Positions 32,697-42,767 of a DNA stretch of 64,000 nt are shown here, piece after piece. Under the pieces are notes generated by a model. It was not told the origin of the DNA and searched no databases. It saw nothing but the letters and a program-made list of their open reading frames with translations. Source of the DNA: Lithobates sylvaticus (taxonomy: Eukaryota; Chordata; Amphibia; Anura; Ranidae); NCBI GenBank assembly GCA_028564925.1, contig CM053034.1, positions 94,631,626-94,695,625 of the forward strand. The letters run 5' to 3'. Position 1 is the first letter of the stretch. Each line of letters opens with the position of its first letter. The position numbers and the translations under genes were made by a program.

Positions 32697-33136
32697 AAAT
32701 GGTACGCCGATGGGTGCAGGCAAAGACTTTCTTGAAAAACGAACGCATAAAGGAAAGCGTCCTCTTCGAAGTAAGAAATGGAGGATAAATTATAGCAATT
32801 GCTGGTGACTAACTGCGCAACAGCAAACAAAGATGGCACTCCAGAAGAATATAGAGGCACAACAAAGAAATATAGAGTTCCAGATAACTATCATGAGATA
32901 ACCAACAGCAGCACAAGTGAAGTCCTTTGCTGAAGCAGTGCAATAGCTCTGTCATGTTGTGAGTCAGTGGTGGTTTCCCCTGGCTACCACAAGAGCTACA
33001 CGTTTCTTGCCAAAGCTGACACTGGTTGATGATGTAGTATAGAGAGATCCACCGCTCCAGGATGATCCACCTAAACTCAATCTCACAGCTGTTCCTATGG
33101 TTAGAGAACCCAGGTGCAGGCACGGCACAAGCTGAT
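32697..33136. other. Unrecognised DNA
   Basis: This is sequence between a possible LTR remnant and a hairpin repeat. Part may belong to the internal region of the former. I see no protein or RNA motif here. Confidence 0.25.
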
Positions 33137-33419
33137 AAAGATGCAAATTAAGACTCTGAACAGCCGCACTCCAAGAAAAATTCAAAAGCCTTTATTGGTA
33201 AAATATTGAATCACACAAAAATAGGTCACAGCAAAGCAGGAAAATAGCTAACGCGTTTCACACTACCAAAAGTGCTTACTCGAGTAGTGTGAAACGCGTT
33301 AGCTATTTTTCTGCTTTGCTGTGACCTATTTTTGTGTGATTAAATATTTTACCAATAAAGGCTTTTGAATTTTTCTTGGAGTGCGGCCGTTCAGAGTCCT
33401 TAATTTGCATCTTTACTGG
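33137..33419. repeat. 280-bp near-perfect hairpin with paired GAAACGCGTTAGC cores
   Basis: The left arm (33137-33264) and right arm (33284-33419) are inverted copies sharing AAAGATGCAAATTAAG, GCCGCACTCCAAG, AAAGCCTTTATTGG and GCTAACGCGTTTCACAC. Only a few mismatches are visible. The centre contains GTGCTTACTCGAG. Each arm looks like the hammerhead-like repeat at 32000-32150 placed head to head. The arms are so similar that the inversion is probably recent or maintained by gene conversion. Confidence 0.8.
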
Positions 33420-35112
33420 CTGATGATGTAGGGTTGTTTGTGACATTTGAGAAAACAGCAGAATGAGATGGCCTTCAGACAAAGTGGTTGACCACATTCC
33501 TTATGATGTCGGTCTATGACCACCTGAAAGTTCAGTCTCTGACACGTCTGGGGATGGCAACAGCTTTTCAAGCATAGCGTATGCATGGATGGAGCTACCG
33601 ATCAGATGGGCCACCCTAGCCACAGATTCATGACCTGATCCAGCTGGTCACTAAGTGGCTGCAACCAGAGACCTTGACAGGACCCCAAGTGGTGGAGGTG
33701 AAATGATGTAACAGTTTCTTCAGTCAATGCAAGTTGATCCGTAGAGGTGAGTGTGTCACGGTACCCAAAAACAATGGACTATCTGATAGAAATAGTAGAG
33801 AGGTACAGGGTAACTGAGGGGCTACTTGGCCTGATCAGACAAAAGGAGACAGATTCTACATGCCAGAGAAAATTAGAAAAACCATGTTGCAGAACCCTGA
33901 AACCAGCATAAAGGAATCATGGGGAAAGTCAGCCCCTGCCCTTTTGCAGTATCAACCTGGAGCCTCTATGCCCCAGAAGTGGGAGGGCTGTACAATGCTA
34001 GAGGTGTCATAATTGGGGGCATATTAGGGAGCAATGTCTGTGGCAAGAGGAGCCCATGCAGTCTTTCTCTTTGACCAGATAACCTGTGATCCTCAACCAG
34101 GTTCCACTTACAACTTTCCTTGACCAAGTAATAGTGGGACATTATTTTCCAAAATTCTGGAAGCTGTGGAAAACTGTGGGGAAGAAGGGGTCGGACCAAA
34201 TGGGTGAAACGGACTGCTGACCTTCAGCAATGTTGTTATTGATAAGCCAAATGATGGCGATTTGTGTCATGTTGAGTATGATAGGTCTGGTTGCAAAGCA
34301 CAAAATGGTCACCAGTGCTGGGGAGCAGAGGCCTGAACCCAAGCTTTCCTCTGAGGGAGGGGGATGTCTCTGTAACAGGTCATGCTAAGGGCGGACACTA
34401 GAAAAGTGACCTCTAGTCCTGTCCTCCCTGATCTGGATATTTCCCTGAGGGTTTTTGACACAGTTCATATGCAGGACTATACAGGAGGAAATGGTTGTAA
34501 ATGGAGTACCCCAGGCACCAGGTGCAGAACAGAGGTGACCTTATTTTGCAGTCAGCGGGGACCTACTTTATTGGGTTACCAGTGTTCAGGAAGACATGGT
34601 CAAGCAATAGTTTGTACCATTGTTGAAAAGTCCTTGACCTGGCCTATAATGATGCTTTAGGGGAACACCTGGGAACTGAAACAAAGCAACATATTTTACT
34701 GGTAAGGGTTGAAAACTGAAGTAAATATTGTACATTTTCCCACGTGCCCGTTAACTGCTCTGGTGTCGCACTTTCGCATCCTCTTGGTGTGCCTGCCAGT
34801 AACTGAGGTTCCATTTTATTCCCAAGGGTTTTTATTACGTTTTTTTCCCACAAAAAGTTAATACAGAAGTATAGGAGAGCAGTGTCAATATCTGTTATAC
34901 ATGTAAACATATGTCAGATAATCATTTGAGTGGTTAAATTAACATAACTCAGGTTGCTCCTAAACTAGAACAATGAGTAAATATTAATATTAAACGATCT
35001 GTATGCGTGTTGGCCCCACGCCCAGGTACCCCATCTGGGGGCAATTTGTGTCGGGAGGTGGTGAGCAACACAGCCAACCTTAAATTTTAATGTAATATTG
35101 TTTCTTGAAACA
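33420..35112. other. Unrecognised intergenic DNA
   Basis: No coding frame with a recognisable domain, no RNA gene and no repeat I can name. A TGTGTCACGGTACC string at about 33754 resembles the start of some LTRs, but no matching end was found. Confidence 0.25.
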
Positions 35113-35432
35113 ATCATTTTTATTTTAAGAGATTGCAATATAGAAACGAAGATGTAAATGAAAACGAATAGCACAATTCTGTGGTGCAGAAGCAAAAATA
35201 TGACAAGGTAAAAGAGGAACGGAGAGCCACACCCTAGTAAAACACATGTTGTATAAGTACATTGAAATGGACCGAGGTTCCATTTTAAGCAGAGATGGAT
35301 TTGGTGGGCTTACCGGTGATATCCGCCCAAGGTAACCAGTACATATTGGAGATGCTCAACCAGGTCAAACAATACCTTGGAGGAGGAGGTAGCCAACACT
35401 GGTTTTTGTTTTTTAATTAATTTTTTTTTAAA
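35113..35432 (-). mobile_element. Possible LINE 3' untranslated remnant
   Basis: CATTTTTATTTTAAGAG followed by sequence such as TGCAATATAGAAACG resembles the 3' ends of the other minus-strand LINEs here (for example 42145-42190 and 8612-8650). No ORF2 tail can be read and no duplication is evident, so this is weak. Confidence 0.3.
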
Positions 35433-35611
35433 TTAGGGTACACCCCCAAAAGAGTGAGAAAGATCAAAAATACAACAATGGCTGGGTAAGGCCGGTGATG
35501 TGTCGAATTCTGTCCCCCGTCGTATAGTGTCCTGCGCTTGCGCAGTGCGTAGGACAAGGGGATTCCGAAACTCTCCGAAGACTAACAGCGCCTGCGCGGT
35601 GAGTCCAGGTC

Positions 35612-35710
35612 CAAGCCCCACCATCCAAGGTTCAAGCCGAGCGAAGCGAGGCCGTGCCCGAAGCATGGCGAGGAGCCCTGTTACTACGTCCACTTGGATG
35701 GTGGGGCTTG
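35612..35710. repeat. Exact 18-bp inverted repeat at the truncated hAT end
   Basis: CAAGCCCCACCATCCAAG at 35612-35629 is exactly inverted at 35693-35710, with a 63-bp GC-rich spacer. The right copy overlaps the last hAT codons. It marks the boundary between transposase-coding sequence and unrelated DNA, so it may record a rearrangement. Confidence 0.8.
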
Positions 35711-38553
35711 AACCTGCATGCGCTTGTACTCGCGCTTCTTACGATCACGATCCAGTGAGGGAATTAAGGACGGTATGTTGTCCTTGTAACGGGGATCCAG
35801 CAGGGTGGCCACCCAGTAATCAACACCATTTAGAATGTGGGAAACTCGGCGGTCGTTGCGGAGACACTGCAGCATGTAATCGCTCATGTGTGCCAGGCTG
35901 CCCAGAGGCAACGAAAAGCTGTTCTCTGTGTGAGGTGTATCGTCTGTGTCCTCTGTATCCCCCCAGCCATGCACCAGTGATGGCCATGAGCTGGTCTGGG
36001 TGCCACCCTGCTGTGAACATGGTTCCTCCTCCTCCATCTCCTCCTCCTCATCCTCCACCTCATCATCCTCCAAAACTATTCTCTTGCTGCCGGACAATTG
36101 TGTACCTGGCGTTTGTTGGTGCAGGAACCCACCCTCGTAGCCACTTGTGAATGACTGCCCTGAAAGCCTTGGAAATGATCCCTCTTCCTCCTCCTCCTCC
36201 TCCTCCTGTGCCACATCCTCTTCCATCATCGCCCAAAGCGTTTTTTCAAGGAGGCATAGAACTGGCATAGTAACGCTGAGAACGGCATCATCGGCACTGG
36301 CCATGTTGGTGGAGTACTCAAAACAGCGCAACAAGGCACGCAGGTCTCACATGGAGACTCAATTATTGGTGGTGAAGTGGTGCTGTTCTGCAGAGCGACT
36401 CACGCGTGCGTGCTGCAGCTGAAACTCCATTATTGCCTGCTGTTGCTCGCACAGTCTGGCCAGCATGTGCAAGGTGGAGTTCCACCTTGTGGGCACGTCA
36501 CATATGAGGCAGTGAGCGGGAAGGCCGAAGTTACGCTGCAGCGCTGACAGGCGAGCAGCAGCAGCAGGGTGAGAACGCTGAAAGTGTGCACAGACGGCCC
36601 GCACTTTTTGCAGCAGCTCTTGCATATCAGGGTAATTTTTAAGGAACCTCTGGACCACAAAGTTCAGCACATGCACCAGGCAAGGGATGTGCGTCAAACC
36701 GGCTAGGCCCAGAGCTGCTACGAGATTTCACCCATTATCGCACACCACCAGGCTGGGCTTGAGGCTCACTGCCACCAAACACACATCAGTCTGTTGTTCC
36801 ATGTCCCTCCACAACACCTGCGCGGTGTGGGGTTTTTCCCCCAAACAGGAAAGTTTTAAAACTGCCTGCTGTCGTTTACCCCTGGCTGTGCTGAAGTTGT
36901 TGGTGAAGGTGTTACGCTGACCGGATGAGGAGGCGGTAGATGATGAGAAAGCGGAGTAGGAGGAGTTAGCAACAGGAGGCAAACTGAAGTGCCCTGCAAT
37001 CCTCGGTGGTGGAAGGACATGCGCCAAACTGCTATCCACCTCAGGCCCAGCCGCCACTGCATTTACCCTGTGTGCTGTTAGGGAGATATAACGTCCCTGA
37101 CCATGGTTACTGGTCCACGCATCCGTAGTTAGGTGGACCTTGCCACAGATGGCGTTGCGCAGTGCACACCTGATTTTGTCCCCCACTTGGTTGTGCAGGG
37201 AAGGGATGGCTCGCCTGGAAATGTAGTGCCGGCTGGGCACGATGTACTGTGGGACAGCCAATGCCATCAGGCTTTTAGAACTCTGCGTCTCCACCAGACG
37301 GAATGACAGCATTTCAAAGGCGAGGAATTTTTAAATGCTGGCATTCAGGGCCAGGGATCGCGGGTGGGTAGGGGGGTACTTCCTCTTCCGCTCCAGTGTT
37401 TGGGAGATAGAGAGCTGAATGCTTCCATGGGACATTGTGGAGATGGTTGGTGACCCAGGTGGTAGTGTCGCTGACAGATCCTCTGTTTGCGGGTTGGCAG
37501 TTGCTACTGTCACTACAGAGGTGGATGAAGAGGCCAAGACTGCAGCAGAAGAGGAAGCAGGAGGAGCCAGAGACCTTTCTTGGTTTTTGAGGTGTCTACT
37601 CCACTGCAGCTCGTGCTTTGCACTTAGATGCCTGGTCATGCAGGTTGTGCTCAGGTTGAGAACGTTAATGCCTCGCTTCAGGCTCTGACTGCACAGCGTG
37701 CAAACCACTCGTGTCTTGTCATTAGCACATTGTCTGAAGAACTTCCACGCTAGGGAACTCCTTGGACCTGGCTTTGGTGTGCTCGGTCCCTTGCTGCGTT
37801 GGGCAGTAGCAGGCGTACTGTATAGGGGATGGACGCTCTGCTTTTGCTCTGTGCGACCACCGCCTCTTCCTCCGAACTACACTGGTCACCTGCATGACGT
37901 TGAATCCATGTGGGGTCGAGGACCTCATCATCCTCCACATCATCTTCCACCCAGTCTTCACCCCTGCCCTCCTTGTCGGTCTGCACAATTGCGAAAGCAG
38001 CAGCAGTTGGCACCTGTGTTTTGTCTTTATCCGAGATGTGCTGCAATGGTCCTCCCATGTACTCATCTTGAAACATAAGTGGTTGTGCATCGGTGCACAC
38101 AATCTCTTCCACTTCTGGGGCAGGGCTAGGTGGATGGCCCTGGGAAACCCTGCTAACAGAGTCATCAAAAAGCAGAAGAGACTGCTGCATGATTTGGGGC
38201 TCAGACTGCTTGGCTCATTTGCAAGGGGGTGAGGTGAAAGACTGATGGACATCGGCTGCAGGTGCCAACTCTGATCTTTCAGCAGGAGATTGGGTAGGAG
38301 ACAATGTGAAGGAACTGGAGGCACTGTCAGCAACCCAATCTACTATCGCCTGTACTTGTCCTGGCCTCAACATTTGTACAGCCGCATTAGGCCTGACCAA
38401 ATACTGCTGCAGGCTCTGTCGCCTACTCGCACCTGAGGAAGGTGTTTCACTTGTGCGTGTAGCTGGCACAGATCGACCATGTCCTCTCCCTGCAACAGGA
38501 GCTCCACCAGCAGGACCACGACCGGGGCCACGTCCCTTCTTTGACGTTCTCAT
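35684..38553 (-). pseudogene. hAT transposase with BED zinc finger, broken mainly by in-frame stops
   Basis: The start at 38553 reads MRTSKKGRGPGRGPAGG, followed by a Ser/Pro-rich leader and an acidic stretch (VEDDVEDDEVLD). The BED finger is AWKFFRQC, then VVCTLCSQSLKRG, then TRHLSAKHE (37735-37610), with paired cysteines and histidines. The catalytic region starts VHLTTDAWTSNHGQGRYISL (about 37130). It continues through THIPCLVHVLN, the hAT signature VPTRWNSTLHML (36490) and LLDPRYKD (35780). An acidic insert of Glu runs lies between (36230-36040). From 37735 down to 35684 everything is in one frame, broken by TAA at 37333, and TGA at 36730, 36361 and 36349. Further upstream there is one TGA at 38217 and one frame change near 37740. 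The C-terminal dimerisation domain is absent. Few lesions suggest a fairly young relic. Confidence 0.9.
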
Positions 38554-38579
38554 ATTTTTCGAATTTAGGATCTTGCCCT

Positions 38580-39214
38580 AAATGGGTGTTTTTAGAATAG
38601 CAGAATAGAGCAACAGTATCTAAAGGGTGTATCTCACACCTACAGATATGCAGAAAATGCTATTTAAAAAAATAAATTTGCCCTAAAAATTTTTTTTTTG
38701 GAATAGCACAATAGAAGAACACTATCTAAATTGTGTATCTCACACCTACAGATATGCAGAAAACACTGCAACATTTTTTTGCCCTAAATGGTTTTGGAAT
38801 AGCAGAATACACCAACAGTATCTAAAGGGTGTATCTCACAGTAACCTATGCAGTGCTGGTGCACTGCACTTGCAGATAAAAGTTATATTTTCTCTGGCAC
38901 TGGGCTCAGGGCAGTGTAAAAAGACTGTGCACTGCACCCACGCAAGAAAATCAAGATAGATCGCTGAGTAATTTGATTTCTGAAGCAGAACTGAAGCAGA
39001 CTTTCCCTACACTCTATCTTTTCTCTCAGGGCAGTGTAAAAAGATTGTGCACTGCACCCACACAGGAAAATCAATGTAGATCGCTGAGTAATTAGAATAG
39101 ATTTCTGAAATCAGGACTCCTATCTAATTCTCTCCCTCAAAGCAGCAGCAGGAACCTTTCACTACACTATCTATAGCAGAGTGATGCGGTGCTGTGTGCC
39201 TCTAGCTTATATAG
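38580..39214 (-). promoter_or_regulatory. hAT promoter and repeat-containing 5' leader
   Basis: CTATATAAG on the minus strand at 39214-39206 is a strong TATA box placed about 250 bp inside the element end. The leader down to the ATG at 38553 holds two sets of diverged tandem copies. One set contains GCAGTGTAAAAAGA-TGTGCACTGC (38912 and 39033). The other contains AGTATCTAAAGGGTGTATCTC (38616, 38816, with a weaker copy at 38721). Their role is unknown. Confidence 0.55.
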
Positions 39215-39569
39215 AGGCTGGGTCACATGCTGCACTGGCCAATCACAGCCATGCCATTAGTAGGCATGGCTGTGATGGCTTCTAAGGGCACACGGGTTAA
39301 ACGAATGTTGATTGGCTGCCCTGCAGCTTTTTAAAATGTGCCATTACATTGCCGAACACCGAACCCAAACATACAGTAATTTGTTCGGGTTCGGGTCCAG
39401 GACCCAAAAACCCAAAAGCCCGGTACGAACCCGAACATTACAGTTCGGGTTCGCTCAACCCTAGTTGCCACCTGTCTGGAATTCACCCGAATAGTCCAGG
39501 TTTTAAATCATGCGTCTGAGTTTTAGTCTGCCTAAAACCAAAACACAATATTTTTAGACCAGACTTTGG

Positions 39570-40290
39570 CTTCCAATGCTCTGCCACCTTACCTGTCCAG
39601 GTTCTACTTTTTTCTGCTTAATGCTTTCCCCCCTCAGCAACGCTGCTGGTTTCCCTCTTTTCCTGCTGGCTGCTGCAGAGGGGATGTTTCAGGATGAAGA
39701 GAGGGGGCAGGGCTGGTAAATATGTAATTTACCGGCCCTTTCTTTTCTGAATGAACACAGTAGGTGAATAGTACTGATCACTCACTGTGTTGATTCATAA
39801 ATGTTCATTCATTCATAGTAATCTGTGTTTTCATTTTGCTTCTGTTTGTGTATAAACAGGAAACCGCTCAGCACTTCCCATTCTTTTACTGTCCAGTGCA
39901 GCTTAGGCTGCAGAGAAAGGGAATGGGGAATTTCTGTTCTCAGTCCTTTTCTCTGTCTCAAATATGAGACATCAGGGTCTGTTTAGACCCCTGATATTTC
40001 ATAAATAGGGCTGTTAAAGAAAATTTTAAAAATAAAATAAAAAACTACTGACACCAACCCTCTACTGGCATTGCCCTCTGCCCTACTGTCACCATCCACT
40101 GCTCTACTGACACTGTCCACTGCCCTACTGCCACCAACCTCTGCTCTACTGACGACATCCTCTCTACTGACACCATCCATTGCCCTACTGAAACCCACCT
40201 CTCCCTTACTGCCACTCTTCACACACTGTCCACTGCCCTACTGACATTGTCCACTGCTCTACTGTTTGACACTGCCCACTTTTAAAGTAG
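39570..40290 (+). repeat. Interspersed repeat R1 with a 21-bp minisatellite
   Basis: The stretch shares long blocks with 58590-60250 on the opposite strand: GTAAATATGTAATTTACC, GAATGAACACAGTA, GCAGCTTAGGCTGCAGAGAA and GGTCTGTTTAGACCCCTG. Positions 40045-40275 are a degenerate minisatellite with unit CTACTGACACCATCCACTGCC. The family is not known to me. The repeat has no coding capacity. Confidence 0.65.
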
Positions 40291-41060
40291 GCTTAGTTTA
40301 TATTTTTACAGTGCCACTTTTTTTTGATCATTCTAAGCATATTTTATGGGTACAAGAATGTTTTTGTGTTTATTTACCCAAACCCCTTTAAGTGACTCCC
40401 ACTGTTAATACAATTTGGCCACACCCACTGTTTGCTGTGGACCGCATAGTGCACCACATTACTACTCAGCTTGGAGCACCCAAGATGACCCAGGGTTTTT
40501 TATAATCCTATAGTGTATATACTTAAAAAAAAAAAAATGCTTGTTGGCAGTTTGTTTGCTGTTTTGCCCACCCTATTTATTTTGTATTGTTTTTGGATGC
40601 CCCAGAATATGCTTGTGTCCTGTACTGTACTCCAAGAAACAGATTTTACAGGTAAATTAAAAATCTTTTCTAAGCATAATCCATACACAACCACTACTTA
40701 ATGGCCCTGTAATCTTTTTCATTAAATCGTTTTTTTACTGTTTTTTTTTTCTGATTCCTTATAACATCCTCTGTTAGCTTCTTTTATTTCTCACTTCTGT
40801 TTGTTTGGAATGAGCAGTAAAAGTTGCACTTTAGTTGGGGACATGTGCACTGCTCTATGCACACTAAAAATCCCAGCGTTCAAAGCCCCTAGTACATCTC
40901 AGAAGCAAGCAAGAGAGGGTGACTATATGCCTATATACAGGGGGACCATAAAAAATTTACATAGCAACCATATAACAGGAAGTCAGATCCCAGCAGCAAG
41001 AACAAGAAATCATTTGGAGGAGGCTGGGAGAAATTGAAGGTGCATAATAACATTTATTTT
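40291..41060. other. Unrecognised DNA
   Basis: AT-rich sequence without recognisable gene or repeat, lying between repeat R1 and TTAA element D. Confidence 0.25.
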
Positions 41061-41064
41061 TTAA

Positions 41065-42051
41065 CCACTTCAGCCCTGGACCAATTGGCAGCCAAAGGAC
41101 CAGGCCCCTTTTTGCGATTCGGCACTGCTTTGCTTTAACTGACAATTGCTCGGTCGTGCGACGTGGCTCCAAAACAAAATTGGCGTCCTTTTTTTCCCAC
41201 AAATAGAGCTTTCTTTTGGTGGTATTTGATCACCCCTGCGGTTTTTATTTTTTGCGCTATAAACAAAAATAGAGCGACAATTTTGAAAAAAATGCAATAT
41301 TTTTTGCTTTTTGCTATAATAAATATCCCCAAAAAATATATAAAAAAAACATTTTTTTCCTCAGTTTCGGCCGATACGTATTCTTCTACATATTTTTGGT
41401 AAAAAAATCGCAATTAGCGATTATTGATCGGTTTGCGCAAAAGTTATAGCGTCTACAAAATAGGGGATAGTTTTATAGCATTTTTATTAATATTTTTTTT
41501 TTATTAGTAATGGCGGCGATCAGCGATTTTTATTGTGACTGCGACATTATGGCGGACACATCGGACATTTTTGACACATTTTTGGGACCATTGTCATTTA
41601 TACAGCAATCAATGCTATTTAAATGCATTGATTCCTGTATAAATGACAGTTGTAGTGAAGGGGTTAACCACTAGGGGGAGGGGAGGGGTTATGGGCTGTG
41701 ACGTGTGTGTTTTTTACATTAGGGGGCGGGGCTGACGTCATTGATCGGCTTTCCCGATGACCGGGAACAGCCAATCAATGACAGGCAGAGTAGGAAGCGC
41801 GGGGAGAGGTTTGTTTACACATACCTCTCCCCGTTCTTCAGCTCCGTAACCCGATCGCGGGACACCAGCGGCGATCGGGTCCGCTGGTCCCGCGCCGGGG
41901 TCACGGAGCTCCCGACCGGGTCGCGAGCGCGCCGCTGGCGGCGCGCGCGCGACCCACGGGCAGGCATTTATAGGATCACGTACAGGCATGTGATTTTGCC
42001 TGCCCGTGCCATTTTGCCGCAGTATATCTGCGTTAGGCGGTCGGGAAGCGG
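41065..42051. mobile_element. TTAA-flanked non-autonomous transposon D
   Basis: The 987-bp element lies between TTAA at 41061-41064 and 42052-42055. Ends read inwards are CCACTTCAGCCCTGGACC and CCGCTTCCCGACCGCC. The CACAAATAGAGCTTTC block (about 41199) and GCGCAAAAGTTATAGCGTC (about 41436) match element C closely. The GC-rich right third contains hairpins (CGATCGCGGGACACCAGCGG facing CCGCTGGTCCCGCGCCGG). No protein is encoded. It looks like the basic form of which element C is an enlarged version. Confidence 0.85.
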
Positions 42052-42767
42052 TTAAACAGAATTTTGTGTCACTTTAAAGTGTATCTATGGTCCCAATTTA
42101 AAGACATTATATTCAGTTCCACATAAAATTTCAATTATTTCTCATTCAAAGGTTTTTATTTATTTTCAAACAAGAAACAGAAACAATAAAGAACAAAAAG
42201 GAAAAATAATAATATACATCACATATATTCATTAGCATACATGGGATATCCTGAAAATAAATAAGCTGAAATAACAGCATGAGTATTCTTCATTCCCTAA
42301 TGTAAATACAATGTGTAGAAGTCGAACACTTGTTAGAAAAAGAGCCTAGATTGTAGTGTTTCGTGAATACAAGGAGTAACCCCGAATCACATCCAGAGAC
42401 ATTATAGTCATGCCTCCAGACCGCTTTACCACCCCATATGGGTTCATGCTGTGGCAAAGCGGGGGCAATTAAAAAAAAGAACATAATAACAAGAATATAT
42501 AGGCAATACTTATACTCGAAAAATAATAAATATATTAGAAATAAGATCATAACCTAATAATTTCAGTGTTCTTTGACTGCTAAATCAACAATCTGATTGG
42601 CTAAACATGCTGGTTATAATCTACAAAAAAAAATGTGGTGTAGAAATACAAAAAAATAGGAGATAGAAGAGAGAAAGAAAGGAAAGGAAGGAAAGAGTCT
42701 CTCCAGGTGATGATCTTCAGAACAATATGATAATGAGATATATCAGCTAAAACAAAAAAACGAAGGT

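Larger units (their letters stand above)
35433..39463 (-). mobile_element. hAT-superfamily DNA transposon, 3' end missing
   Basis: The 5' end on the minus strand starts TAGGGTTGAGCGAACCCG at 39463, a hAT-type terminal repeat. Next come a promoter with CTATATAAG at 39214-39206, about 600 bp of 5' leader with diverged internal repeats, and the transposase (38553-35684). The opposite terminal repeat is not visible: hAT sequence ends near 35690 inside an inverted repeat, and a possible LINE remnant lies beyond. The element is therefore truncated at its 3' side. Confidence 0.8.

Noticed and set aside
33751-34020. Start of another LTR at TGTGTCACGGTACC
   Set aside because: No matching inverted end, no flanking duplication and no promoter/polyadenylation order was found.
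35500-36150. 216-codon plus-strand open frame
   Set aside because: It lies antisense to the hAT transposase and shows no domain; it is a shadow of the conserved frame on the other strand.
35684-38553. Domesticated host ZBED-type gene
   Set aside because: The BED finger and hAT domain look like a gene, but several in-frame stops, a hAT terminal repeat at 39463 and the missing C-terminal domain show a decayed transposon.
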